Position numbers and translations under genes: made by a program
Origin: Congeria kusceri
Taxonomy: Eukaryota; Mollusca; Bivalvia; Myida; Dreissenidae
Reading direction: 5' to 3'
NCBI GenBank assembly: GCA_027627225.1
Contig: CM051025.1
Location: forward strand, 50,404,181-50,468,180
Length of the DNA: 64,000 nucleotides
Notes under the pieces: model-generated
Databases searched by the model: none
Told to the model about the DNA's origin: nothing
What the model saw: only the letters and a program-made list of their open reading frames with translations
Shown: positions 42,901 to 51,499 of the stretch, one piece after another
Layout: the number at the start of each line of letters is the position of its first letter
Numbering within the stretch: the stretch's first letter is position 1

Positions 42901-43676
42901 GCCCTTCCACTACCGCCGCCGCCGTATTTGGGAGCTCCTGCGGGCCTGTACAACGACCCCGTCTATCCACCAGTGCTTCGTGAGTAACTAAAATCAACAA
43001 TTAAAGCTTTTATAAGCATTAATGTTCAACTTCTATGACCTTTATTTTTGACGTTTATTGTTTATTAAAAACAAAGTCCAGATTTTTTACTGCAGTAAAC
43101 CAATAAAAAAATCCATTGTTAAACGTTTATTCCCGAGGTTGCGGTGGCGTCGTGGATGTGGTGTCCGTCTAGCGATCGGGAGGTCCCGGGTTCGATCTCA
43201 ACTCTGGCGGCGTTCTCAAGATCTCCCCGAAAGACACCAAATACTGGTTCTACCCAGGAAACGGACTAGAGTGTCTCGAAAAGCCTTAGGCATTCGATGC
43301 AATCGATCTAAAATAATTGGTTAAAACTAAACGTGTATTCAAGTAGAACACATATGTTAGAACTATTTTGCGCCGTAATCACACTGTATTGGCACAAAGG
43401 AACGGGGTTTTGATTTTGGTGTATTACTGATTCAGCATACGTTTCTAGGAGTTCGTTGTTTGTGCATATACATGTAAATTTTAAAACGTGTAGTTAATTG
43501 ACTGCTCTTGCGTTTCAGCGCAAACGACGTTCGCCCAGAGCGTTCTTGGAGCACGTAGCACCGTGGAGGAAGGGGACAACGAGCACACCTATGGCAACAC
43601 GAACTATGCGCCCGTGTACACGTACTACAACTGGAGCAAACCCGGGGACAACTCGCAGTTTGAGATCGAAGGATAA
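18868..43676 (+). CDS. alpha-arrestin (arrestin domain-containing protein), complete, 7 exons
   Basis: Exons: 18868-18979, 35805-35939, 36407-36630, 39637-39819, 41570-41788, 42760-42979 and 43519-43676. Joined they give 1,251 nt (416 residues plus stop). Arrestin-N features: LDNQKAVYFPGETITG, GYANVHWTE, PFSVTLP near residue 100 and GQVRYILKV. Arrestin-C features: VLCCLCC, RQGYVPGEEI, SYHATTKTR, LHIPVVPPS. The tail is proline-rich with PPPY, a PPxY-type ligand for WW domains of NEDD4-family ubiquitin ligases, as in known ARRDCs. Members act as adaptors for receptor ubiquitination and endosomal sorting. The length matches the family. Which vertebrate ARRDC is closest cannot be said. Intron 1 is unusually long (16.8 kb). 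Confidence 0.88.
19040..19297. mobile_element. MITE copy 2 (family of 9918)
   Basis: GGCGTGTCGTGTGTAAACC ... GGTTTTCCCACGACACGCT with the same nested GATTAGCCTGTGCGGACTGC blocks. No convincing 8-bp duplication remains. It starts 61 bp after the exon 1 donor, much as copy 1 does after its exon. Confidence 0.75.
19446..19620. mobile_element. MITE copy 3, truncated and inverted
   Basis: Carries only the central spacer (GCTTTTATGGTATTTTCTGT, the reverse complement of copies 1 and 2) and one full end (CCCACGACACGCC). The other end stops after ACGGGACGACAC. Confidence 0.7.
20046..21375 (-). mobile_element. Tc1-like transposon, full length, transposase broken
   Basis: 1,330 bp between inverted ends CAGTAAGTGGACAAAAGTAT (20046) and its relative ending CACCTACTG (21375), flanked by TA on each side. 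Length and TA target are classic for Tc1/mariner. The coding remnant is on the minus strand. It lies in intron 1 of the ARRDC gene. Confidence 0.85.
20166..21170 (-). pseudogene. Tc1 transposase remnant
   Basis: Reading from about 21168 downward: an N-terminal helix-turn-helix region (IVTLYQEGKTSSEIAKLL), then SGRPSLISPRDYRQLERLV. The catalytic triad is recognisable: VIFSDES (first Asp), YLFQDDNAPV (second Asp) and SFIENVW (Glu), i.e. DD34E-like. It is broken by a frameshift soon after the start and in-frame stops, including before SGRPS, after RKPEEG and after QIMD. It cannot make enzyme. Confidence 0.8.
21376..22759. other. intron 1 of ARRDC copy 1, nothing recognised
   Basis: AT-rich, no tandem repeat, element ends or credible gene. 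Flanked by the Tc1 element and the ACGT-rich repeat block. Confidence 0.5.
22760..23470. repeat. left ACGT-rich subterminal repeat block
   Basis: Starts GCATTTACCCAGTAAAC, then degenerate units with AAAACGTT/AACGTTTT and recurring phrases (AAATCCGTTACATTTTGAAA at about 22836 and 23187; ATAAAACGTTGTATAATCGC at about 23046 and 23308). The opening faces the mirror-image GTTTACTGGGTAAAAGC ending at 34221. Confidence 0.6.
24094..25740 (+). pseudogene. non-LTR retrotransposon ORF2 fragment (endonuclease only)
   Basis: LLGDVHPNPGH, a motif common at the start of ORF2 in CR1/jockey-type LINEs, is followed by an APE-type endonuclease: IHAFSETWL, GGVIIYVKNN, ILFGTFYRPPSAN, NIIVTGYFN (usually GDFN; the catalytic Asp is replaced by Tyr) and FSLIDIVLF. 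Several stops and frameshifts break it. Homology fades at about 25740, before any reverse transcriptase motif, so the RT part is missing. Confidence 0.75.
25741..26395. other. microsatellite and unassigned intron sequence
   Basis: A TTCATTATCTC-type short tandem repeat (about 25807-25850) and T-rich sequence. A small inverted pair GCATTAGGGTCT / AGACCCTAAATGC lies near 26114-26172. No gene seen. Confidence 0.45.
26396..26933 (-). pseudogene. PIF/Harbinger transposase, 5' exon (HARBI1-like)
   Basis: ATG at 26933 and an open frame of about 179 residues to a credible donor (CACAAAG then GTACAT) on the minus strand. It has RRRYRFSTTSIDRLEELI, LRFYASGNFLQLIGD, the helix GVNVATVSRVVTAVT and the catalytic-Asp motif VVGCIDGTHVRI, all typical of HARBI1/PIF transposases. 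The following exons, with the second Asp and the Glu, are not visible downstream on the minus strand, where the LINE fragment begins. I treat it as an orphan exon. Confidence 0.75.
26934..27959. other. unassigned intron sequence
   Basis: A poly-A run near 27665-27687 and a short ACGAT(ACGAT)n tract near 27728 are the only features. No gene supported. Confidence 0.45.
27960..28277 (-). pseudogene. unknown gene fragment (MPPKSRRLEAG..)
   Basis: Minus strand ATG at 28277 followed by the basic stretch KSRRLEAGARRRLQWEIRR, then after a one-base frame change another open stretch with VIPPAIDAVVAGSRQAASG, ENPPPIELSQQGG and QTFARRHKISC. Composition looks protein-coding, but I do not recognise it. 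It may be the N-terminal end of a protein from a mobile element. Confidence 0.35.
28520..29200. repeat. central ACGTTTACAAGACGTT-type degenerate repeats
   Basis: Loose tandem units of ACGTTTACAAGACGTTCGGA + AAATCGTTAATTTT, each about 55-65 bp, diverged. Related in motif to the blocks at 22760 and 33590. Confidence 0.6.
29490..33250. repeat. 48-bp satellite, about 78 copies
   Basis: Unit CTCAGCGTTTTCAAACCTAC + CTAAACATACATGAAATATT + TTAACGTA (48 bp, or 49 with an extra A). Copies differ by a few point changes (AAATATT/AACTATT, TTTTAAC/TTTGAAC). Higher-order structure exists: 31169-31624 and 31746-32201 are near-identical, 577 bp (12 units + 1 bp) apart. Open frames of up to 199 codons on the minus strand come from a 16-codon repeat and are not a gene. 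Confidence 0.95.
33590..34221. repeat. right ACGT-rich block, ~205-bp unit x 3
   Basis: Three diverged units each contain GTTGACAAAACGTCTACTTT, a CxACAAACG stretch, AACGATGTAAGTACGTTTCC and AACTTTTGGTTTACT. The last ends in GTTTACTGGGTAAAAGC, the inverted partner of 22760. Confidence 0.75.
34801..35118. mobile_element. foldback element with internal 53-bp tandem repeats
   Basis: Inverted ends of about 45 bp (AGGATTGAAATTAATTTTGG then TTGCGTTCATGCG, mirrored at 35118), flanked by TA. Between them the phrase CGTTCATAATCGCATAGTGC + GCTTCATGGATAATTTGCC repeats about four times, the first copy inverted around a GCTAGCTAGC centre. The TA target suggests a Tc1/mariner-type MITE. Confidence 0.75.
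35119..35804. other. end of intron 1, nothing recognised
   Basis: Includes a GGGGTCACCGCC phrase resembling the repeats at 40043. Otherwise featureless. Confidence 0.45.
35805..35939 (+). CDS. ARRDC copy 1 exon 2
   Basis: Acceptor TTAATTATTCCAG, donor GTGAGC; phase 1 both sides. It encodes ALCFVGYANVHWTE, the arrestin-N strand with the conserved V-x-W. Same length (135 nt) as exon 2 of the paralogue. Confidence 0.87.
36407..36630 (+). CDS. ARRDC copy 1 exon 3
   Basis: Acceptor CGGGATTTCAG; phase 1 in, phase 0 out before GTTAGG. It encodes the rest of the N-lobe (YPFSVTLPYNIPSSYE, GQVRYILKVDVDRPW, DLNTIPNL). 224 nt, identical in length to copy 2; see the gene-conversion finding. Confidence 0.88.
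36901..39215. repeat. TAGCTCACCTGAGCACG-type element (copy 2) with a nested insertion
   Basis: Same ends as 10698-11685. The interior has a four-fold degenerate repetition of ATAGAGACTTCATTTTTCAT and GGGCCAGAAACACCGGA blocks. A second element (37366-38092) interrupts it. Intron 3 of ARRDC copy 1. Confidence 0.65.
37366..38092. mobile_element. nested dispersed element, AGCTCGACTATTCG ends
   Basis: Begins AGCTCGACTATTCGAAGAAT and ends GAATAGTCGAGCGCG plus CAGCTCTTGTT. Inside, a phrase of the type ACTCTGTTTTGTATTTTGAC repeats three times at about 180-bp spacing. Flanking host sequence (GACTTCAATTT / CATCC) matches the uninterrupted relatives, which fixes the insertion point. Confidence 0.65.
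39637..39819 (+). CDS. ARRDC copy 1 exon 4
   Basis: Acceptor CTACCCACAG, donor after GTCATG (GTACTG); phase 0 both sides. It starts the C-lobe: KVLCCLCCASDPISAHV, RQGYVPGEEIPFWAEI, NNQSNRT. Confidence 0.87.
39950..41300. repeat. degenerate ~375-bp tandem repeat, 3-4 copies
   Basis: Blocks with TAGGGGTCACCGGCCTTGTT then AAATATTGGATTTTGAATAC occur near 40043, 40430 and (diverged) 40793; a faint fourth is near 41195. Each is preceded by an ACAGATT..CATACATGCxTCA stretch. Intron 4 of ARRDC copy 1. Confidence 0.65.
41570..41788 (+). CDS. ARRDC copy 1 exon 5
   Basis: Encodes SYHATTKTRIVSNYL, ELHIP-type NEKLHIPVVPPSYLKNC and DIRYYVM; phase 0 both sides. Two phase-0 acceptors are possible: CTGCCCAG before 41570 (used here) or ATTTTCAG before 41606, which would drop twelve residues. 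The donor ATG|GTATGT at 41789 is the first of about 17 near-identical donor copies in the following minisatellite. Confidence 0.83.
41770..42530 (+). repeat. 41/47-bp minisatellite made of exon end + splice donor
   Basis: Unit TCCGGTACTATGTCATGGTA + TGTCCCGTTCACGTATAAGAG (41 bp), or the same preceded by TTGCATA (47 bp). The first unit is the real end of exon 5 with its donor; about 16 more copies follow. The final copy again has TTGATATCCGG as in the exon. The unit is not a multiple of three in either form. Confidence 0.92.
42760..42979 (+). CDS. ARRDC copy 1 exon 6 (PPxY tail)
   Basis: Acceptor TCTAACTGCAG, donor GTGAGT; phase 0 in, phase 1 out. It ends the C-lobe (PVEVVIGSIPLL) and enters a proline-rich tail with PPPPYLG; PPPY (42916-42927) fits the PPxY WW-domain ligand. 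Confidence 0.87.
43128..43325 (+). mobile_element. tRNA-derived SINE
   Basis: A tRNA-like head at about 43137-43200 with a B box GGGTTCGATCTC and an anticodon-arm-like CCGTCTAGCGATCGG, followed by a conserved body (GAAAGACACCAAATACTGGT, CTACCCAGGAAACGGACT) and tail ATGCAATCGATCTAAAATA. About 190 bp, sense orientation, in intron 6. Confidence 0.7.
43519..43676 (+). CDS. ARRDC copy 1 exon 7 (stop)
   Basis: Acceptor CTTGCGTTTCAG; enters in phase 1 and ends at TAA 43674-43676. It encodes a hydrophilic tail (TTFAQSVLGARSTVEEG, then tyrosine-rich YAPVYTYYNW). No second clear PPxY. Confidence 0.85.
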
Positions 43677-43855
43677 TACAACGTTTCCGTTTATACTAAT
43701 ACAACATATTACACGTTGAATCTCATTGTATTTTTGAACATTGGACAATACATCTTTGAACAGTGAGAACATCTCTCTTAGTCTCTACAATATACAACTA
43801 TGCACGTTGACCGTGTTAGAACTAATTTTTATGTAATATAATCAATAAGATCTAG

Positions 43856-43861
43856 AATAAA
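43856..43861 (+). terminator. polyadenylation signal, ARRDC copy 1
   Basis: AATAAA about 180 bp after the stop codon, the nearest one downstream. Confidence 0.6.
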
Positions 43862-45041
43862 ATATTTTGTTACCACACGCTATACCTTGTTTTCCGTGTA
43901 ATATCTACATTACAAATTAGTTATCGTACACATGTGAAAGAATACCTTTAGAGCATTTCTACTGGCTTGACTCAATCACTTATTTGTATAGATGTCATAT
44001 ATTGCAAGTACTTTTCCGTATGACGTCTTCAACATTTTTGCAGTTGACATTTTTGGGTTGTAGATCTAATTGTTATTTATTCATGTTGTTTGATATTTGA
44101 TTGCATATGTTTATACATTAATAGTGTTAAGGGCATTTGCGAAATTAAAGATGAATACATTTTTCAATTCTTGACGTAGAAATATTTCGGCTGTCAAACT
44201 ATATGGTTCAGAAACTGTAACGAAGTGAGTAAACCTGCAATTTTTACGCTGTTAGAGCATGCGATAAAAGATCTGCCACTCGTTGTCATTTTGTAGAAGA
44301 TTTTATTAAATTCGTCCAGGAAATTTATAAGTAGGCTCGCTTACTACTGTAGCGCCGAGCTGTCCGTAGCGAGCCAGACTCCGAGGCCGCCACCGTGCGC
44401 TATGTGCGCGGCTTCACGATGCGGTGGTGCTTCCAGCCTTGCCTTGTAATTATTTAAATGAATATTAATTACGTCGCTACGGATATAATCCATGAAGCTT
44501 TACACTTCCACGAGCCTCAGATCACCAAGATACAAAGCCGTCTTCATATGACTTCTCCTACCGAGCCCTACACATGCTTTGTAATCGAAACGCCTTCAAC
44601 CCCCCACCCCCTTTACTTCGAACTGTAACCCTGAAATGTTTGAAGCTCTGAAGCTAACGTTAACACCCAACTGTCGCATAATACTTGCTTAAATAGAAAA
44701 TGACCTTTTTAGGCTCTTTTCTGTTGATTCGTCCACATCAGCAGGAGAACTGCCTGACTAACACATTCACTGGCCTTTACATACCAGTGAACAGAGCGCC
44801 ACCTAGCCAGTGCTCGTACGGAACCTGTCGCAAATACCGGGAATTATCGATCGCCTATCTGACCACAACCCGCTTCGTCACACTAAGACTGATTCTACTA
44901 CCAAAGCTGCTACTAATTCAATAAGCAAAAAGTGAAAGTTGATAATAAAATATTTGTTTCCTATTGATAGTACGTAAACACTCCAGTGAATCCACCAAAG
45001 GCTGTTGTTATATCTTGCGATTATGGCAGTAAAAATGTTAA
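43862..45041. other. intergenic; GC-rich patch 44335-44440, nothing else recognised
   Basis: The patch (GAGCTGTCCGTAGCGAGCCA..) stands out from AT-rich surroundings but contains no open frame or element ends I recognise. Confidence 0.4.
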
Positions 45042-45272
45042 GGCATGTCGTGGGAAACCCGGGCTTAATGCATGTGCGTAGTGTCGTTCCGGTTTCGCAC
45101 AGGCTAATCCGGGACGATACTTTCCGCCTACAGAGGATTTATGTGTAGAAGTTACTTCCATCAAACATAAAAGCGGAGAGTGTCGTCGTGGATTAGCCTG
45201 TGCGGACTGCACAGGCTAATCCGGGACGACAATTCACGCACATGCATTAAGCCCGGATTTCCCACGGCACGT
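45042..45272. mobile_element. MITE copy 4 (family of 9918)
   Basis: GGCATGTCGTGGGAAACCC ... GGATTTCCCACGGCACGT with GATTAGCCTGTGCGGACTGC. Shorter left arm than copy 1. Target duplication not evident. Confidence 0.7.
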
Positions 45273-45864
45273 AACTTATCTAAATGTGTAGGCACAACAA
45301 ATGTACGTGCGATTTTTGTAGGAATCGGTTACAAAAATGTAAATAGTCAATATGTCAATCGTTTAGTAGGTCCCTTAAGCGAAATACAAAACAAAACAGT
45401 CTCTGCTCAATAAAGGTAACAGAGATTTGTTTTAGTACGGGTACCGTTATTTCAAATTCTAAAGGTATAAGAACTATGATCCTAACATCTTTAGGCAAGG
45501 CAGATTCGACTACGCGAAAGTAAGAAGTGTCGTTTTGAATATCATTTAATTTGTCAAGTGGTTTACGTTATCATTGTGATAATGATTTTGAATAGAACAT
45601 GTCAACATGACATGTTGGGAAACTTAAGATACCAACTTTCAATGTACGATCAAATTATGACTTTACACGCGGAAGAAAAGAAAGTAGTTTCTTATTCGTC
45701 GTTGATGAAATAATTAATTGGGTCACGAGGCGAGTGGAGAAGAAATATATTCATTGTAATCTATAACCGAATAATTTGTCTCGTTATCGCCGTCTCTTGT
45801 TAAGGTTATTTGTTGAGTGGGGCATGATTTATTATTTTATTACTTATCTATTATTAACTTAGCC

Positions 45865-45895
<31 letters not shown>

Positions 45896-47322
45896 ATAAC
45901 AAAATGGTAATCGCAGTTTACCGGTAGTTACGCAGCACATATATTATCAATAGCGGTCGGTTACACTCTAGTACTCATATCTGAAAAGAACACTTCTCAG
46001 ACTCAATAGCCTAGTGATTAGCGCATCAGACTCTCACGCAGTCGGTCGGTTGTTCGATCCCTGACAGAAGCACATGATTTTCCTCTACTTTTTTGACAGA
46101 ATATATATATATTTTGGCCTATGTAGTCATGCGCAGAATGGCAGCCTCCATGCCGAGCAAAACTGGTGTGTTTATCCTTAGGTATATATTTTGAGTTAAA
46201 ACGTATATAATTTTTTTATTCTTTTTTTCTAAAGGTTATTACATTATCTTTCCAACAATGTGTGGTGATATATTGGAAAGTAGCTTGGTCACGGTAAAAA
46301 TTGGGATCAAACATTAAATAATTTATATGTAACAAAGAATGAATTTATTGGCACATGTGTAATCTTATTTATTAACCTTATTAAGTATTTTAAAACATCA
46401 GCAAACATTATCAATTCATCAGCTGCACATTCGATAACAGATACAATACAAAACGGCATCACTGAGATACAAAAAGTAACATAACCACACCATAGCGATA
46501 TATATTTTAAAATCTGATTTTTTACGAGGCAATACAATTATATTTTAACGCCTCACTTTAATTATTTTAAATCGCCCAGCAAAGTCTCTGTGTTCAAGTT
46601 TTTAAAATTTTGACACAAATATTATAGTAAAACATTGAATGTAGGATTAATAAAAAGGAACTTATGCGAATAGTTTAATGGAAGAAAAAAAACATTATAA
46701 TGTAAAACACTACGTGTTTGATGGTTCGGACTAGTTAACCAGATTTATTCAGTGATGTCTATTTTCTTCACATAAGAACACTGAACGAGCGTAACTATCA
46801 TAATTTTCCAATAAAAACATTTAGACAGATTTTAGTTTAGACAAAATCTCAACAACATATTTCGAAACTGCTCTGTTAAAATTAAATTTCTGTTGCTATA
46901 AACATTTGAAGACTGAGTAGTGCCCAGTGTTACGCAATAGCGAACAACTGTAGTGCCTTCAGTGCTTTAATTTAAATATATAGTTGGTATACTGTGTTAA
47001 TAAAGCACGTAATAGGGCCTTCGCAGCATTGTAGTTTGCATTGTGCGCAGTCACAGATTGTTTATATATCACGTCACTTCTTATTAGGCATAAAAATGTA
47101 GTTGGTTTCCGCTTAACCGACCCCCCCCCTTATTTTTTCTCCGCCGACCCTAAATTTGTTTGCCTATCAATCGTTAACGTTTTGTGATTTTCGGGAAAAA
47201 TAGCAGTTTTCGCTTATATTATAAGTTTTTTGCCAGTAATCTCTTTTTCTATGACCTTATTTATGGTTAATGTACAGTTTTTTGTTGGGAGGCGTTTAAA
47301 CATTGTACATGCCGTCCAATAT
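45273..47322. other. intergenic; (ATA)n microsatellite, tRNA-like piece
   Basis: About 45868-45893 is (AATA/ATA)n. A tRNA-like piece is listed separately at 46000. No gene supported in the rest. Confidence 0.45.
46000..46075 (+). other. tRNA-Val-like pseudogene or SINE head
   Basis: A box-like TAGCCTAGTGATTAGCG, anticodon arm GACT-CTCACGC-AGTC (anticodon CAC, Val), B box TGTTCGATCCC and a T-run at 46086. The acceptor and T stems do not pair well, so a working tRNA is unlikely. Confidence 0.4.
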
Positions 47323-47632
47323 ACTCCGCTGTGTGGTGAATACTCCTGTATACTCCGCTGTGTGGTGAATACTCCTGTATACTCCGCTGTGTGGTGAATA
47401 CTCCTATATACTCCGCTGTGTGGTGAATACTCCTGTATACTCCGCTGTGTGGTGAATACTCCTGTATACTCCGCTGTGTGGTGAATACTCCTGTATACTC
47501 CGCTGTGTGGTGAATGTGCAGCGGCTATATACTCCGCTGTGTGGTGAATGTGCAGCGGCTATATACTCCGCTGTGTGGTGAATGTGCAGCGGCTATATAC
47601 TCCGCTGTGTGGTGAATGTGCAGCGGAGAAAA
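47323..47632. repeat. minisatellite with two linked unit types (29 bp and 34 bp)
   Basis: First about seven units ATACTCCGCTGTGTGGTGAA + TACTCCTGT. Then about four units sharing that core but ending TGTGCAGCGGCTAT. A triplet-rich stretch (ACTACTACT.., GTTGTTGTT..) follows to about 47740. Confidence 0.9.
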
Positions 47633-47749
47633 AAAGGTTAAAGTTACGAACTACTACTATTACTGCTGCTCTTGTTGTTGTTGTTGTTGCTACTGCTGCT
47701 ACTTTTTCTACAAATACCACTACTAATACTATCATTTCTCCATAAATTA

Positions 47750-49364
47750 TAATTAATCACCTATCGAGAGTATCGATGTTTACCGAATAAAGGTCAGGTC
47801 ACTGTTGCCAGACAATATTAAAAATACGGGTATACATATATATTTAGTATCATTCGATTATTCATCGATTCGTGGCAATGACTTGATAAACCGGTTTTTA
47901 GTAGTGTATTTTATGTTGACTAACGAGATGTGATAAAACTTGTTTTATCCGTCTATTTTAAGTTGACCAATGGGAATACATGCACATAAATCTCGTGCAT
48001 AGTTGAAATACTAGTTCAAATCATTCGAGCTTCAGGCAGCGTAGTAAGCACACGTTTTACCTTCCCACCCGCCCTTTTAGTATTGTTTGTATATTAAATG
48101 TAATTATTTGTTTTACAGCTGATGATTTTGTGTCATCGCTGGTTGTTCGGAGAGGACGTAGAATGGTTGTGATGCCTGCGTGCAGTCATTTGTTTTAAGA
48201 TTTGTTTATTCGATTTCATTATTTCTGTTATATATGTAAATTTATGCAGGTGTTTTGCCATTGAATAATCCAAATTTATATTCGAACGTCTTGGCTTTGA
48301 AATGTATAAGTGCATACAGTTCGATTTGATTTTTTTAAATATATTTTTCGCGTTTTTAATAGTTTCGTTCGCTATATTGGATTTTCGTTTTTGGTCGGTA
48401 AATAATTTAGTCTTGCTGCAATTTTTGTTTCTTTATGACGTCTTTGTTTAGGTGGTTCGGGAGGTGATGAAGGCACCTTAATGCTGATCTAGAGCTATGG
48501 GTCCTCGTACGTCCTCCTGGCATAAATATACGAGAAAGTAATAAAATGTCCAGTTGAGGTTGCGTATCCCGCTCGCAGTTACCCGAATCGTTCATTATTT
48601 CTGATACATGTACGGGGTGTCCGTGAAGTTATATGCACACCTCTCTGTATTGGGGATATTGGACAATTAACAAAAGTTGCAGCGATATTTGTGAACGTTT
48701 TATAACTGTATGCATTAACGAAAATTATCAAAATGGTTTTAGAAATGTAACTCGGTTGTTGTTGTTTTTTTGAATATGCAGGTTTTATGAATTGATGGAG
48801 TATGAGTGGGCCTGTTACTGTTATTTTGTTATTTGTATTTTAAACGATACATTAAATGTGCTTGCCTAGCCATACCTTTCATTTATGAGTTTGTTTTTTA
48901 TTCATTTACATGAATAAGAGTCAGAAATTAAATAATTTAAGTTTGTCTGAATATAATGAACGAAAACATAACAGAGTTTAAATAAACTAGAACGTGTGAT
49001 CGATCGATTTCAACTTTACGAGTGGACATACTTGAACTTGCCAGACAATAAAAACATACGGGTATACATAAGAGTTTAAATAAACAATAACGTGTGATCG
49101 ATCGATTTCAACTTCACGGGTGGACATACTTGTACGGCATACCCGAGTTATACACTGTCTTTGAGAAATGAATTTCAAAATTGTAGCTGCATTGTGAAAG
49201 AATGTGTTTCATCATTATAAGCAAGCGCTTTTCTAAAGTCTAAGCAATACGGATTCAACCTATATGTGTACCAAATTAATACAGATACCTATGGCTTAAA
49301 ACTTTGACGTGGACTAATAATCAAACGTTGGATAGTTGAACGGTGATTCCCGCCAAAAAACAAA
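47750..49364. other. intergenic, with a ~97-bp direct repeat (48974-49137)
   Basis: AGAGTTTAAATAAAC..AACGTGTGATCGATCGATTT occurs twice about 97 bp apart, joined by ACATACGGGTATACATA; a third trace of that joint is near 47825. The region directly upstream of the second ARRDC start shows no recognisable promoter motif. Confidence 0.5.
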
Positions 49365-49479
49365 ATGCCGAAACGAAACCTCCAGATTCTGCTAGACAAC
49401 CAGAAGGCCGTGTATTTCCCAGGTGACACGTTAACCGGACGCGTACAGTTCGACGTAGACGACGCTCTTAAAGTAAGCT
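49365..49479 (+). CDS. ARRDC copy 2 exon 1
   Basis: ATG in AACAAAATGCCG; donor TGTAAGTAACC, the same junction as copy 1 exon 1. Phase 1 out. Confidence 0.84.
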
Positions 49480-50731
49480 GTAAGTAACCAGCTATAGTAT
49501 CAGACTTTATATGTTTACTTTACATTTATCAAGACTTAAATAAGAAGTACATGAGAATGTCAAATTCGTCCTGAACACTTAGTCTTCATTGATTCTTGCT
49601 ACCCTTTATTTTTAAGCCAGATTAAGATGCTACATCCACATGTATACAGGTAAATCGTTTGTATCTACATCTCGAGAAATTTTATATACTAGTATTGTAT
49701 TTACTTTAAAACAACAACACTGACGAGAATGACGTAACATACATCATCCCAAAGATAAATAAAATGATTTAATAATACAATATAGAATTGGAAAACAGTA
49801 AGCACACGTGAAATAAAAGACTTACAACGGTTAACTATATGTAACTAAAACGATGATCTTAAGACCAAATCCGTTTTTTCTCAGATCTACTTCGCATTCA
49901 GTTGATCATTCACAGTGACTTTAGTGACCAACGACCTACACTGCCCCCAGTAATCTAAAATTTAGATTACTAGTGTAGAATTTATAAAGCTGACTGTGCA
50001 CTCGTGATAATTATTAATCATTATCACTGCCCGGTCAGCTTTATAAAATTCTACACTTCAACTTTCCATTATGGCGTCGAAACACATGTTTGTACAACAC
50101 ATTTATTTAACATAGAATTCGACAAACAAACATGAAAATGATTAAAACACGACAATTATATCAAGTGTGCCCTTTGGGTCATATTAGGCTTCTTGTTTTC
50201 CTTTATTCTAGCCATCGTTCTTCATCTTGTCGGATATGCAAACGTTCACTGGACTGAACGAAGAAACTCTGGTAAACACACTCGAACGGTGCATTACCAT
50301 AACCATGAAAACTACCTCAAGTTCACCAACAACCTTCTCAGCAGAGGTAAGCAGTTGTCACCTACGTGTATGAAAACTTTCAATTTGTTTATTATTAGTT
50401 TAGTTTGTTCATTGATAAGGTACGCCCCCGTGTAGTCGTTGACATATTTAACTACATGATGTAATACATGCTTCCTCTCACCATCGCTGCTTTTCTCGGG
50501 ATTTCAGCGCAGACCGGAGAAGACGAGATTGTGTTGTCGCCTAATTCGTACACGTACCCGTTTAGCGTGACGCTGCCGTACAGCGTACCGTCCTCGTATG
50601 AGGCCGTTATAGGACAAGTGCGTTACATACTGAAGGTGGACGTGGACAGACCATGGGCTTTTGACATCCACTCTAAGCTTATGGTTACCGTGATGGACCC
50701 TCTGGATCTGAACACCATACCCAACCTCGAG
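49365..50731 (+). CDS. alpha-arrestin paralogue (copy 2), exons 1-3 only
   Basis: Exons 49365-49479, 50212-50346 and 50508-50731 share phases and splice sites with copy 1, plus one extra codon near the start (MPKRN versus MPRN). They cover the arrestin N-lobe: LDNQKAVYFPGDTLTG, GYANVHWTE and GQVRYILKV. Introns are much shorter than in copy 1 (732 and 161 bp versus 16,825 and 467). No exon 4-7 is seen in the remaining 13 kb, so the gene either continues past the window with a very long intron 3 or is truncated. Tandem duplication in the same orientation is clear. Confidence 0.82.
49950..50057. repeat. nested palindromes in intron 1 of copy 2
   Basis: A perfect 10-bp palindrome GTAATCTAAA-A-TTTAGATTAC (49950-49970) abuts a foldback: AGTGTAGAATTTATAAAGC + TGAC (49972) faces its complement ending at 50057. 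A second inner palindrome (GTGATAAT..ATTATCAC) forms the loop. Could be a tiny foldback element. Confidence 0.75.
50212..50346 (+). CDS. ARRDC copy 2 exon 2
   Basis: Acceptor CTTTATTCTAG, donor GTAAGC; 135 nt, phase 1 both sides. VLHLVGYANVHWTE is conserved; the following loop has diverged from copy 1. Confidence 0.84.
50508..50731 (+). CDS. ARRDC copy 2 exon 3
   Basis: Acceptor CGGGATTTCAG, donor GTTAGG; 224 nt, phase 1 in, phase 0 out. Only three residue differences from copy 1 over 74. Confidence 0.85.
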
Positions 50732-51499
50732 GTTAGGACTCGTAAGAATAAAAGAATAAATATCTACAATGCTGTAGCAATTTGTGATAAACAAAGCATG
50801 CACTACATTTTGTTTAAGTGTAACACTTAGTGCCAAAATGAACTACATTTTGTAGGCTCACTGGAGACTCTTTGGTTTCGTTTGTAGTTCACGCTTGACA
50901 CTCTACAAAAAAAACAAACCGATACGATGTACCAGACTTTCGCTATTTGAATATTAACCAATATGATCAATACGTGATGTGCAACCTTAATATTTTAAAC
51001 CATTTCGGCTCTAACGCGATTGATGAAGTAAAAGAAAATTAATCGAATGGTTACAGATAAATCGAAAGCGCCTTTGAAACTATATTGCGTGACATAACAT
51101 CATTGTCATGTCCTAATTTTTGACCGTCGAGATGTTATGAATCAATATCCGTAAGCGCAAATCATTTTATAATCTACAAACTGTGATTATAACGGCGTTC
51201 AGTCCCCATTGGTAAATTGATCAGTGCATTTAAAACGCATTTTTGTTTAATTGGTTTGATTCATTTCGATATCATCTGACGCTTATTAAATTTTATGAAA
51301 GTATTTACAAAATAATAATGCTCAATAAAGTAGTGTATAAATTTTATTTTGTTTTAATTACTTTCTTGGTGTACGAGCTATTATGTTAAAAAAGTGTATG
51401 TGTGTATAGTGTACTAAAATATTAAATAATAATTTATTTTATGCGACGGGGAGGATGAGGGGGGGGGGGGGGAAGGCGGGGGCTTAAATTAATATACGA
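50732..51499. other. unassigned sequence with G-run
   Basis: A poly-G tract near 51461-51472 within a GGGGAGGATGAGGG-rich patch. No gene seen. Confidence 0.45.

Noticed and set aside
50504..50836. Antisense frames over arrestin exon 3 (also 36403-36642)
   Set aside because: They mirror a conserved exon; the sense frame has domain motifs and splice sites.
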